Assembly: GCA_017616895.1 (NCBI GenBank)
Contig: JAFZXE010000031.1
Coordinates: 1 to 51,336 of the forward strand
Origin: Bacteroidales bacterium
GTDB lineage: Bacteria > Bacteroidota > Bacteroidia > Bacteroidales > P3
Length of the DNA: 51,336 nt
Reading direction: 5' to 3'
The notes beneath the pieces were generated by a model. It did not search any database and was not told where the DNA came from. It saw nothing but the letters and a program-made list of their open reading frames with translations. The position numbers were made by a program, and so were the translations under genes. Positions 45,404-51,336 of the stretch are shown in pieces. The first letter of the stretch is position 1. Every line of letters starts with the position of its first letter.

Positions 45404-45411
45404 TATCTTTG
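45404..45411 (+). promoter_or_regulatory. -7 promoter box of the lipoprotein gene (TATCTTTG)
   Basis: A perfect TAnnTTTG, 41 bases before the ATG, divergent to the box at 45365-45372. The two promoters are only 31 bases apart and probably interfere. Confidence 0.75.
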
Positions 45412-45452
45412 CAGTGTTGAAAGATTATTATTAACCCATAAAACTAACTATT

Positions 45453-46076
45453 ATGAAAAAGACATTTTACGTTTTAGCATGCATTATGGCAGTTGCGGCA
45501 ATGGTCATGACCGGCTGCCAGAAAGACAACGATGGCGACAACAACGGTGGTAACGGCGGTACAAATACCGACACGCCAACCACACCTGACACACCCGGCG
45601 GTGGACAGACCACGACATTCAACGAATGGACCGTAGGTGCCGACAGCATGGCGGTTGCCAACGGCAACGGCACACTCACTATCGGCGGCCAGACGCACAG
45701 CATCGTAATCGGTCACCTATCGGAAGTCAATGTCGGCGGCTCGGTGCACACAACACTACAATTCTACGATTCGTACAAACCTTCCATTTACCTTGCGGGC
45801 GACTACAGCGTTTCGTTCAGTCTCGACCAGGCTCTTGAGACCGGCACTTACACCTGCGACAACACGGAGACTAATTATGTCAACGACAAAAATGTCGGCA
45901 CATACAGGTTCCCGGCTGGCACGACCTTCAATGTCACCCGCATAGGAAACTATGTGACGGTCTCGATCGAGGCAACAAATGTGGGAGCCTCCAACATGAG
46001 CGGCAATGAGGTTGCGAGAAACGACATCAGCTTCAGCTATTCTGGCTCGGTTTACTATATGAGTTACGGAATGTAG
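45453..46076 (+). CDS. Lipoprotein with Gly/Asn/Thr-rich linker, unknown function
   Basis: 207 residues. A lipoprotein signal (KKTFYVLACIMAVAAMVMTGC) with lipidated C22, then an acidic and flexible linker (~25-50, DNDGDNNGGNGGTNTD, TPTTPDTPGGG), which suits a surface-exposed Bacteroidota lipoprotein, since acidic residues after the Cys act as an export signal in this phylum. The remaining ~150 residues are beta-rich (NGTLTIGGQTHSIVIGHLSE ... RIGNYVTVSIEATNVG) with no family I can name. Single-gene unit with its own promoter and the strong terminator at 46098-46124. Confidence 0.8.
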   Translation: MKKTFYVLACIMAVAAMVMTGCQKDNDGDNNGGNGGTNTDTPTTPDTPGGGQTTTFNEWTVGADSMAVANGNGTLTIGGQTHSIVIGHLSEVNVGGSVHTTLQFYDSYKPSIYLAGDYSVSFSLDQALETGTYTCDNTETNYVNDKNVGTYRFPAGTTFNVTRIGNYVTVSIEATNVGASNMSGNEVARNDISFSYSGSVYYMSYGM

Positions 46077-46097
46077 GCAATTGACTCAATAAAGAGA

Positions 46098-46124
46098 GCG
46101 CCCCGTGCCGACGGCACGGGGCGC
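46098..46124. terminator. GC-rich perfect 12-bp hairpin
   Basis: GCGCCCCGTGCC - GAC - GGCACGGGGCGC, followed by TTCTTGTTTAT. It sits between the convergent lipoprotein and ilvE genes. The T run is interrupted, but the stem is very strong and on the - strand is followed by TCTCTTTATT, so it can serve both. Confidence 0.75.
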
Positions 46125-46150
46125 TTCTTGTTTATGTGGCCGCTGGTGGA

Positions 46151-47164
46151 TTAATCCATCACGGTGTTCCAGTTGTGCTTGTCTTCGGCTTCGCCGAGCT
46201 GGATAGCACGGAGAGCGTGATAGAGCTTGGTGCTGATAGGACCGGGCTCCTTGCCGAATTTGTAAGACTTGCCTGTCTCGGGGTCGTCAAGACGCTCGAT
46301 GGGGCTTATGACGGCAGCTGTGCCGCAAGCGCCGGCTTCCTGGAAGGTGGCAAGCTCCTCGACGTCGATAGGACGACGCTCGACCTTCATGCCCATATCC
46401 TCGGCAAGCTGCATGAGGCTCTTGTTGGTGATGGAGGGAAGTATGGAGGTTGATTTCGGAGTGACATAGACACCGTCCTTGATGCCGAAGAAGTTGGCAG
46501 CGCCGGCTTCGTCAACATATTTCTTCTCCTTGGCGTCGAGATAGAACTCGCAGGCGTATTCGCCACCGTGACAAGCTTCGACGTGAGCGCGGAGGGAAGC
46601 AGCGTAGTTGCCGCCGACCTTATAGACACCAGTTCCGAGAGGAGCGGAACGGTCGAACTTGCGGGTGATGACGTAGGGGTTGGCTTTGAAGCCGCCTTTG
46701 AAGTAAGGTCCCACGGGGGTGACGAAAATCATGAACAGATACTCGTCGGCGGGTTTCACACCCACGGTGATGCCGGTGCCGATGAGCAGCGGACGCAGGT
46801 AGAGGCTGGCGCCGGTGCCGTAAGGCGGGATGAAACGCTCGTTGAGTTTGACGACCTGTTTGCACATCTCGACGAATTTCTCAGTTGAGAGTTCGGGCAT
46901 CATGATGCCGCGACAGGTGCTCTGCAGACGCTCGGCGTTAGCTTCGGGGCGGAAGATGCGGATTTTGCCGTCTTTGCAGCGATAGGCTTTGAGACCTTCG
47001 AAAGCCTCCTGACCGTAGTGAAGGCTCGAAGCAGCCATGTGCATCTCGATATGTTCGGAGGAAGAGACCTCGACTTCACCCCAAGCACCGTTGCGGTACC
47101 AGCAGCGAACATTGTAATCCGTTTTCACATAACCAAACGGAAGGTTTTGCCAATCTATATTCAT
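46151..47164 (-). CDS. ilvE: Branched-chain amino acid aminotransferase
   Basis: A cytoplasmic PLP enzyme of 337 residues, the last step of leucine, isoleucine and valine synthesis (and first of their breakdown), using glutamate. It has the class IV fold typical of the eukaryote-like BCAT group: LHYGQEAFEGLKAYR (~48-62), YLRPLLIGTG (~122-131), the PLP lysine K182 in GVYKVGGNYAAS, VDEAGAANFFGIKDG (~217) and the SITNKSLMQLAEDMG and EAGACGTAAVISPI boxes near the C-terminus. ATG 47164 is preceded by a -7 box at 47209-47216. It stands alone, with no other ilv or leu gene near. Confidence 0.96.
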   Translation of the reverse strand: MNIDWQNLPFGYVKTDYNVRCWYRNGAWGEVEVSSSEHIEMHMAASSLHYGQEAFEGLKAYRCKDGKIRIFRPEANAERLQSTCRGIMMPELSTEKFVEMCKQVVKLNERFIPPYGTGASLYLRPLLIGTGITVGVKPADEYLFMIFVTPVGPYFKGGFKANPYVITRKFDRSAPLGTGVYKVGGNYAASLRAHVEACHGGEYACEFYLDAKEKKYVDEAGAANFFGIKDGVYVTPKSTSILPSITNKSLMQLAEDMGMKVERRPIDVEELATFQEAGACGTAAVISPIERLDDPETGKSYKFGKEPGPISTKLYHALRAIQLGEAEDKHNWNTVMD

Positions 47165-47208
47165 GTTTTTTAATTTGTTAGGTATTAAACAAAGATGATT
47201 GATAGTCG

Positions 47209-47216
47209 CAAAGGTA
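47209..47216 (-). promoter_or_regulatory. -7 promoter box of ilvE (TACCTTTG)
   Basis: TACCTTTG on the - strand, 45 bases before the ATG. A poly-T/A tract lies just upstream at 47219-47230. Confidence 0.7.
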
Positions 47217-47389
47217 CGAAAAAAAAAACGTTAATACCACATGTACGTTCCCTATTTTTATCTGTAATGTGAATAATTTTTTTTGACGTACTGAAAATCA
47301 AACATTTTAAGTCGTAGTAAAAAATCTCCATAAATTGGGCCAAACGTACAGGCTCGGATTAATCGGATAGATACAAGATATTGTAACCA

Positions 47390-47959
47390 CTACTCATAGT
47401 ATTCGATGATGCGAGTGGTGGTTCCGGCGGTATATTCGTAGCCCTCGCTGGTACGTTTCGTCCAGTTGCCTTGTTTGTCCACTTCGGGATAGGAGAACGC
47501 CTCGACCGACACTTCGCCATCGTCAGAGTGATTTATCTCCACCACAAAACCACGCTCGTCGTATGTATAGGACTCCCTAAGGGTCATCCCTTCGGCTTGC
47601 GCCTCGCTTCCAACGGGACGCTCATCGCCCCATTCATAAACGACATGATTCTCATAGCCGTTCATTTCGACTATACGCCCCTGTTTGTCGCGATTGTATC
47701 GCTGCGATGCCGGAGTGCCGAAAACAGACACCAACAAGCCGTTTTGGTCAAATTCCAAACTCAAAACCCCATCCTCAGTCACCGATTTCACACGGCCGTA
47801 AAGCCCGAAGAAAGCGAGGTCTGAAGACAAGTAGCGAGGATTTTCAGCGCCAACGGCGGTTGAATCAGAGGTTTCGTCTGCAGATTTTGAGACAGAAGAC
47901 GTGCAAGAGACACAAACCAATCCGATTAAAGCAATGATTGCGAGAATGTATTTTTTCAT
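47390..47959 (-). CDS. Lipoprotein with YD/RHS-like motifs, unknown function
   Basis: 189 residues. Lipoprotein signal KKYILAIIALIGLVCVSC with lipidated C19, then an acidic Ser/Thr stretch (SADETSDSTAVGAEN) that suits surface export. The body has short repeated strands such as YNRDKQGRIVEMNGYENHVV and YTYDERGFVVEINHSDDGEV, resembling single YD/RHS-type beta units found in many Bacteroidota lipoproteins; no toxin domain follows. ATG 47959; no clear -7 box upstream, where GGTTTAAAA repeats begin. The 225 bases between it and ilvE hold only the ilvE promoter and leader and AT-rich sequence. Confidence 0.78.
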   Translation of the reverse strand: MKKYILAIIALIGLVCVSCTSSVSKSADETSDSTAVGAENPRYLSSDLAFFGLYGRVKSVTEDGVLSLEFDQNGLLVSVFGTPASQRYNRDKQGRIVEMNGYENHVVYEWGDERPVGSEAQAEGMTLRESYTYDERGFVVEINHSDDGEVSVEAFSYPEVDKQGNWTKRTSEGYEYTAGTTTRIIEYYE

Positions 47960-47975
47960 AGGAAATATGTTGATA

Positions 47976-48022
47976 TGATTAAATGTTTAAAAGGTTTAAA
48001 AGGTTTGAAAGGTTTAAAAGGT
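47976..48022. repeat. 9-bp tandem repeat GGTTTAAAA
   Basis: Units GTTTAAAAG, GTTTAAAAG, GTTTGAAAG, GTTTAAAAG, followed at 48020-48048 by degenerate heptamers of the CTGACTA/CTGACCA kind. It lies upstream of the - strand lipoprotein gene. Confidence 0.8.
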
Positions 48023-48067
48023 AACTGACTGCTGACTACTGACCACAAACAGCTACCGCCTTAAAAA

Positions 48068-48097
48068 AATCTCATAAATCAAACGACTTATGAGATT
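48068..48097 (-). terminator. Terminator of tRNA-Ser
   Basis: AATCTCATAA and TTATGAGATT pair perfectly around a 10-base loop; on the - strand the stem is followed by a run of T. It begins 8 bases after the tRNA. Confidence 0.8.
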
Positions 48098-48104
48098 CTG
48101 TGGG

Positions 48105-48189
48105 CGGAAAGAGAGGGATTCGAACCCCCGGACCCGTGAAGGTCAACGGTTTTCAAGACCGCCGCATTCGACCACTCTGCCATCTTTCC
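48105..48189 (-). tRNA. tRNA-Ser, anticodon TGA
   Basis: An 85-nt type II tRNA with a long variable arm. Acceptor GGAAAGA/TCTTTCC with G73 (serine discriminator), D arm GCAGAGTGGTCGAATGC, anticodon loop CTTGAAA with TGA, variable arm about CCTTCACGGGTC, T arm GGGGG-TTCGAAT-CCCTC. No CCA is encoded. It reads TCA and related codons. Confidence 0.94.
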
Positions 48190-48229
48190 AATGCTTTAAG
48201 GACGAAGATTGATGTCCCGAATGCGGATG

Positions 48230-48237
48230 CAAAGATA
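48230..48237 (-). promoter_or_regulatory. -7 promoter box of tRNA-Ser (TATCTTTG)
   Basis: A perfect TAnnTTTG on the - strand, 41 bases before the tRNA. Confidence 0.75.
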
Positions 48238-48521
48238 CGAAATATTCTTGAATTTTGAATTTAGAAAGTTGAATTTTGAATATAGAAAAACGAAAACTGT
48301 TAGCATTCAGCGCACTTACGCGATGTGTACCGACGGTACACTACAATTGAATTGCAAAATTGTTTAAGGGGTTACAAATCCCACGAAAAAAAGTGCCGGA
48401 TTTTTCGCTTGATTTAATTTATTAAGCGGTGCTCAAGGTCGTGACCTACGGCCAGACAGACAAATCCGGCACAACTGGAAAAGTAAAAACAAGAATATTC
48501 CTCAATACAAAACAAATTTAG
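48238..48521. other. Spacer with repeats and two inverted repeats, no gene
   Basis: TTTTGAA-type repeats (48250-48282), a perfect hairpin GTGTACC-GAC-GGTACAC (48325-48341) and a long-range inverted repeat AGTGCCGGATT / AATCCGGCACA (about 48390-48475), which encloses about 65 bases including GGTCGTGACC. The open frames here are short and have no gene-like features. Confidence 0.6.
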
Positions 48522-48529
48522 TATCTTTG
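48522..48529 (+). promoter_or_regulatory. -7 promoter box of the leader RNA and paralogue pair (TATCTTTG)
   Basis: A perfect TAnnTTTG. Transcription would begin near 48536, about 230 bases before the first ATG, which makes a long leader. Confidence 0.7.
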
Positions 48530-48534
48530 CAATC

Positions 48535-48717
48535 GGTTTCAAAGGAAACCACGAAGCGTTATGCTCGTTCTGCGTATGGGAACGTAGGAAATTCCAAAGT
48601 GATGCAGAATCAGTGTAATGGCTCTTCGCTGTCAAGCGTGGGCTTATTGCATCTTCTCATCACAAGGTTATTCCTACGACCTCCATACAGGAAGCTGCAT
48701 CCAGTACCACGCTTCGT
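48535..48717 (+). ncRNA. Putative structured leader or small RNA, unassigned
   Basis: The first ~180 bases after the promoter can fold into one long rod. A 5' hairpin GGTTTC-AAAG-GAAACC (48535-48550) is followed by nested pairings: ACGAAGCG 48551-48558 with CGCTTCGT 48710-48717; GTATGG 48574-48579 with CCATAC 48683-48688; CGTAGGAA 48583-48590 with TTCCTACG 48671-48678; GTGATG 48599-48604 with CATCAC 48658-48663; and an apical CGCT-GTCA-AGCG. Pairing order and distances are consistent with a single structure. No T run follows, so it reads into the gene at 48764. I do not recognise it as a known riboswitch, 6S RNA or SRP RNA. Confidence 0.5.
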
Positions 48718-48763
48718 TATTATCAACCATATAGACATTGGTGCTGTGTCTAATGAGGCAGTT

Positions 48764-49468
48764 ATGAAGAAAATTTGTCTATTATTTTCTCTATTCCTAT
48801 TTGCAAATCTTCTGTCCAATGCTCAGGATACGATAATCTTCCGTAATGGGGATGAGGTTGTTTCAAAGATATTGGAAGTTAGTGACTCCGAAATCAAATA
48901 CCACTTATGGAAAAATCAGGATGGACCACTGTTTATAAAGAAAGTGGCTGATATCTTTATGGTGAAATATAGAGGAGGTCACAAAGAGGTTTATGACAAA
49001 GTGGGTTATACATCCACAAAAGATGAATTCTCCGAAATGTATTTAAGAGCAGGTTACTTAAGAATAGGCGACGAAATATTAAGTGATGAGGAATTGAAAA
49101 AAATCCTCACGCCTGATGAGTTTAATACCTATAAGTCGGCAAGCGTGCAAAGGAAAATAAGTTCTGCTATTTTTACAACAGGAATTGTATTAGATATCGT
49201 TGGCGGTTTTATAGTTGCAGATATTGGTAATGCTTCCAATCAAAATACACTAGGGATAACATTTATCATAGTAGGTTCAGTTTTGGAGTTGGCTGGTTTT
49301 CCTGCGTTTTTCATTAATAACAGCCGACTACATTGGGTTGTTAGAAGTTATAATGGGAGGATTTCTGGGGACAATGTGTCTCTTTCAATCGAACCTACAT
49401 TTTTCCATGATTATAATATTGGCGGTCAATCATCCGCCTATGGGGTGGGGATCACTTTGAATTTTTAA
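48764..49468 (+). CDS. Envelope/membrane protein, first of a tandem paralogous pair
   Basis: 234 residues. The start at 48764 (MKKICLLFSLFLFANLLSNA, a clean signal peptide) was chosen over the longer frame from 48527, whose first 79 codons cover the structured leader and begin inside the promoter. The mature N-terminus has a conserved block, QDTIIFRNGDEVVSKILEVS, SEIKYHLWKNQDGPLFIKK and DIFMVKYRGGHKEVY, seen in many Bacteroidota envelope proteins. Two hydrophobic segments follow (~135-155, ~165-185), then a C-terminal part ending AYGVGITLNF, like a terminal beta-strand. Function unknown. It is about half identical to the next gene over aligned segments. Confidence 0.82.
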   Translation: MKKICLLFSLFLFANLLSNAQDTIIFRNGDEVVSKILEVSDSEIKYHLWKNQDGPLFIKKVADIFMVKYRGGHKEVYDKVGYTSTKDEFSEMYLRAGYLRIGDEILSDEELKKILTPDEFNTYKSASVQRKISSAIFTTGIVLDIVGGFIVADIGNASNQNTLGITFIIVGSVLELAGFPAFFINNSRLHWVVRSYNGRISGDNVSLSIEPTFFHDYNIGGQSSAYGVGITLNF

Positions 49469-49478
49469 TCTTTATGCT

Positions 49479-50201
49479 ATGAATAAAACCTTTTTTGGCT
49501 TTCATTTTTTTTTGTTTATTGGTATTTTGTCATTTGCACAAGACACCATAATATTCCGCAACGGAGACGAAGTTGTGGCAAAAGTCGCAGAAGTAAGTGA
49601 CTCTGAAATAAAATATCATTTATGGAACAATCAAAGTGGCCCGATATATGTTAAAAAGACTTCCGACATATTTATGGTGAAGTATGAAGGAGGTTACAAA
49701 GAAGTATATGGTAACAACATTTCTCATACAGAGGATGATGACTTAAGGGCCTATGCGATATCAAAGTATGGGTCAAGTCCTATTTATATGCGAGCTGGGT
49801 ATCTAAGGATCGGTGGTAGAACATTGAGTAGGGAAGAGTTGTCTAGCATCCTTATGTCTGATGAATTGAATACTTATTATTCTGCAATAGGACAATCAAC
49901 AGCAGGCGCGATAATGACATTGTTTGGATTGGCTGTCGGAATTACTGGTGGAATTCTTACATTTGCGGCCATAAACACTAAAGTTGGCTTGCCATTATTC
50001 ATAGTTGGTGATGTTTTGACAACTGTGGGGATTCCTCTATGGGCAATAGGGGGCGCTCGCTTGAATTGGGTAATTGATAGCTATAATAATCGAGTTGCCG
50101 GAAGGCCCTATTCTATGTATGTAGAACCTCGTATAATGAACTATCGCAATATAGGTGGTCATAATACTGCTTACGGATTAGGACTTACCTTGAATTTTTA
50201 A
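49479..50201 (+). CDS. Envelope/membrane protein, second of a tandem paralogous pair
   Basis: 240 residues. Signal peptide FGFHFFLFIGILSFAQ, then the same N-terminal block (DTIIFRNGDEVVAKVAEVSD, SEIKYHLWNNQSGPIYVKK, DIFMVKYEGGYKEVYG), a YMRAGYLRIGGRTLSREEL segment shared with its neighbour, two hydrophobic helices (~140-160, ~170-190) and the closing TAYGLGLTLNF. It starts 10 bases after the first gene's stop, with no promoter between, so the two form an operon that arose by tandem duplication. The cytoplasmic or periplasmic location of the central part is not clear. Function unknown. Confidence 0.82.
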   Translation: MNKTFFGFHFFLFIGILSFAQDTIIFRNGDEVVAKVAEVSDSEIKYHLWNNQSGPIYVKKTSDIFMVKYEGGYKEVYGNNISHTEDDDLRAYAISKYGSSPIYMRAGYLRIGGRTLSREELSSILMSDELNTYYSAIGQSTAGAIMTLFGLAVGITGGILTFAAINTKVGLPLFIVGDVLTTVGIPLWAIGGARLNWVIDSYNNRVAGRPYSMYVEPRIMNYRNIGGHNTAYGLGLTLNF

Positions 50202-50349
50202 CAAGGATTTAGTAACTTTCATTGTTCCTTGTAATAATCCTGGGACAAGCCTACATTATTATCAGTCGACGGTCAGCAAAGTAGGAAGACATATTCAACG
50301 TAGTACCAACTCCGTAGTTTGTCAAAATTTATGGGGATTATGGGTTATA

Positions 50350-50440
50350 AGCGGTGTGTCTTCGACACACTTTTGCTTGGGTTGGCGATACCCCACACTA
50401 CGAGTGCGGGGTTAATAGGATGGTGTGTCTTCGACACACC
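50350..50440. repeat. REP-like three-hairpin element, copy 1
   Basis: Hairpin A (GTGTGTC-TTC-GACACAC), linker TTTTGCTTGGGTTGGCGATA, hairpin B (CCCCACACT-ACG-AGTGCGGGG), linker TTAATAGGATG, and hairpin A again. About 87 bp. Confidence 0.85.
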
Positions 50441-50620
50441 TGTCCGTGTGTGCCAAGTGGAAAAAATCACCGAATCTGACAAAAAACAACAAAAAAGCGT
50501 CAAAAGAACAGTAAAAAACTGTTAAAATTCTGTTAAAACAACGGCTAAAAACAGGGATTTTTTGCATTTGAAAATCAACCGCAACGGCACAATCTTCTTA
50601 AAATCAACAATTGACGCCTT

Positions 50621-50673
50621 ACCGTTGCAGTTAGTTTTTCCTTAAAGGGAATTTTGAGTCGAACTGCAACGGT
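50621..50673. repeat. Perfect 12-bp inverted repeat (ACCGTTGCAGTT / AACTGCAACGGT)
   Basis: Arms at 50621-50632 and 50662-50673, separated by 29 bases. A further CGCAACGG lies at 50580 and GTAACGG at 50674, so the core motif CAACGG is repeated beyond the palindrome. Confidence 0.75.
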
Positions 50674-50778
50674 GTAACGGTCATATTCTGTCTTTAAGCT
50701 TTAGATTTTGAGTTTCAAGTGATTAGTATCCAGTGGTCAGCATTGTTGATTTCAATTATGAAAGTTGGGAGGATATAG

Positions 50779-50822
50779 GGAGTTTATTCGGAGTTAGTGC
50801 GGAGTTTATTCGGAGTTACTAG
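50779..50822. repeat. 11-bp tandem repeat GGAGTTTATTC x4
   Basis: GGAGTTTATTC, GGAGTTAGTGC, GGAGTTTATTC, GGAGTTACTAG, spaced exactly 11 bp. Confidence 0.85.
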
Positions 50823-50890
50823 GGAGGAGATTTTTCTAATGTTGAATTTTGAATTTTGAAAGGGAGGTGGTTGATAGGTTATTTGATAGC

Positions 50891-50919
50891 TTCAAGTTTT
50901 AGGCTGTAAGTTTTAAGTG
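50891..50919 (-). repeat. Dispersed ~30-bp spacer element, copy 3 (inverted)
   Basis: The - strand reads CACTTAAAACTTACAGCCTA then AAACTTGAA, matching the copies at 1283-1314 and 41910-41942, including the odd TTACAGC unit. It directly adjoins REP-like copy 2. Confidence 0.75.
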
Positions 50920-51007
50920 GCGTACCTTCGGCACGCTTTTGCATGGGTTGGCTAATCCCCACACTTGGAGTGTGGGGTTAATAGGATAGTGTGTCTTCGA
51001 CACACGT
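50919..51007. repeat. REP-like three-hairpin element, copy 2
   Basis: Hairpin A variant GCGTACC-TTC-GGCACGC, linker TTTTGCATGGGTTGGCTAAT, hairpin B variant CCCCACACT-TGG-AGTGTGGGG, linker TTAATAGGATA, hairpin A GTGTGTC-TTC-GACACAC. Sequence changes largely keep pairing. Confidence 0.85.
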
Positions 51008-51088
51008 GGTCGGTGGCTGATGCTCGCTCAGCGATACCCCACACTACGAGTGTGGGGTTAATAGGATGGTGCGTCTTCGACACTCTTG
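51008..51088. repeat. REP-like element, copy 3 (shares its first hairpin with copy 2)
   Basis: After the last hairpin of copy 2 comes a different stem GCTGA-TGCTCGC-TCAGC, then hairpin B CCCCACACT-ACG-AGTGTGGGG, linker TTAATAGGATG, and a degenerate hairpin A (GTGCGTC-TTC-GACACTC). Confidence 0.8.
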
Positions 51089-51288
51089 ATCTTGTGGGAT
51101 TAATTGAATAGAGCGAAACGCAATCTAATGACATATTGTCAGTGGTTAGTAGTTAGTGGTCAGTGGTTAGTAGTCAGTAGTCGGAGATGATTAATTTTGA
51201 ATTTTGAAAGTTGAATTTTGAAGTGCCGACGAATCACACATGTCATTTTGTCATAAAATATAATAATGGTGTTGAAATTGTGGGAAAC

Positions 51289-51336
51289 GATAACGATAAC
51301 GTTAACGATAACGATAACGATAAAAATAACAATAAC
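51289..51336. repeat. Hexamer tandem repeat GATAAC at the window end
   Basis: About eight units of ACGATA/GATAAC with few changes (one GTTAAC, last units AAATAAC) running off the window. The spacer at 30080-30115 has a degenerate form of the same unit. Confidence 0.85.

Larger units (their letters stand above)
50202..51336. other. Gene-free 1.1-kb region of repeats and palindromes
   Basis: No credible gene; the longest open frame (68 codons at 50319) runs through hairpin repeats. Contents: the REP-like palindrome cluster (50345-51088), a long 12-bp inverted repeat (50621-50673), 11-bp and 7-bp tandem repeats, and a terminal GATAAC tract. No clear terminator directly follows the second paralogue gene. 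Confidence 0.75.

Noticed and set aside
48527-48763. N-terminal extension of the first paralogue (79 codons)
   Set aside because: The extension begins in the promoter box, covers the structured leader and precedes a perfect signal peptide at 48764.
50319-50525. 68-codon frame after the paralogue pair
   Set aside because: It is made of REP-like hairpins and AT-rich sequence with no gene features.

Overview
The window looks like a chromosomal contig of an uncultured member of the Bacteroidota, most likely the order Bacteroidales. Evidence: -7 promoter boxes of the Bacteroidota form TAnnTTTG (TATCTTTG, TACCTTTG, TATATTTG) before most transcription units; two giant exported proteins ending in the gliding-motility-type C-terminal domain (type IX secretion, type B sorting); a FeoA-FeoB fusion followed by a small Cys-rich membrane protein; and lineage-typical DUF3276 and DUF5683 proteins. 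No species is claimed. Both window ends fall in short tandem repeats (AATTCAC at the left, GATAAC at the right), as expected where a short-read assembly breaks.

Layout. 1-2.1 kb (+): the 3' end of dapB, then permease and ATPase genes of a siderophore/haem/cobalamin-type ABC importer. 2.2 kb (-): tRNA-Ala(CGC). 2.5-27.1 kb (-): two giant surface proteins, 5860 and about 2218 residues, filling almost half the window. They share an architecture: signal peptide, N-terminal beta modules, a P-domain-like module, many Cys-containing repeats and a C-terminal type IX sorting domain. The larger one has two nested arrays: three copies of a ~575-residue super-repeat, then 23 Tyr/Cys modules of ~88 residues organised as a ~530-residue super-repeat. 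27.5-30.3 kb (+): ferrous iron uptake (feoAB fusion and its small partner). 30.3-33.7 kb (-): an S4 RNA-binding protein, tonB-exbD-exbB with a MITE-like insertion, and a DUF5683 protein. 33.7-35.8 kb (-): parB, parA and a DUF3276 protein. 36-40 kb (-): a cysteine desulfidase/serine dehydratase-like enzyme, a deoxyhypusine-synthase homologue and dnaB. 40.6-44.7 kb (+): a TPR protein, der, then an ECF sigma factor, a probable anti-sigma factor and a Spy/CpxP-like protein. 44.7-48.2 kb: a DUF3267 membrane protein, a lipoprotein, ilvE, a second lipoprotein and tRNA-Ser(TGA). 48.5-50.2 kb (+): two tandem paralogous envelope proteins behind a long foldable leader. 50.2-51.3 kb: no gene, but a cluster of palindromic repeats.

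How the parts fit. The TonB/ExbBD motor energises outer-membrane import, which the ABC permease/ATPase and FeoB would complete at the inner membrane, so iron acquisition recurs in the window. The two giants are candidate surface adhesins or motility-type filaments. The sigma/anti-sigma/Spy cluster looks like an envelope stress unit.

The most unusual whole-window feature is a dense set of degenerate short tandem repeats in spacers, with units mostly of 7, 8, 9 or 11 bp. Some also lie inside genes. Where they interrupt feoB and the DUF5683 gene the unit is 9 bp, so frame is kept and tripeptide repeats are added. Separate palindromic REP-like families sit directly after stop codons (22 bp, two copies) and in the 50.3-51.1 kb cluster (~87 bp, three hairpins).
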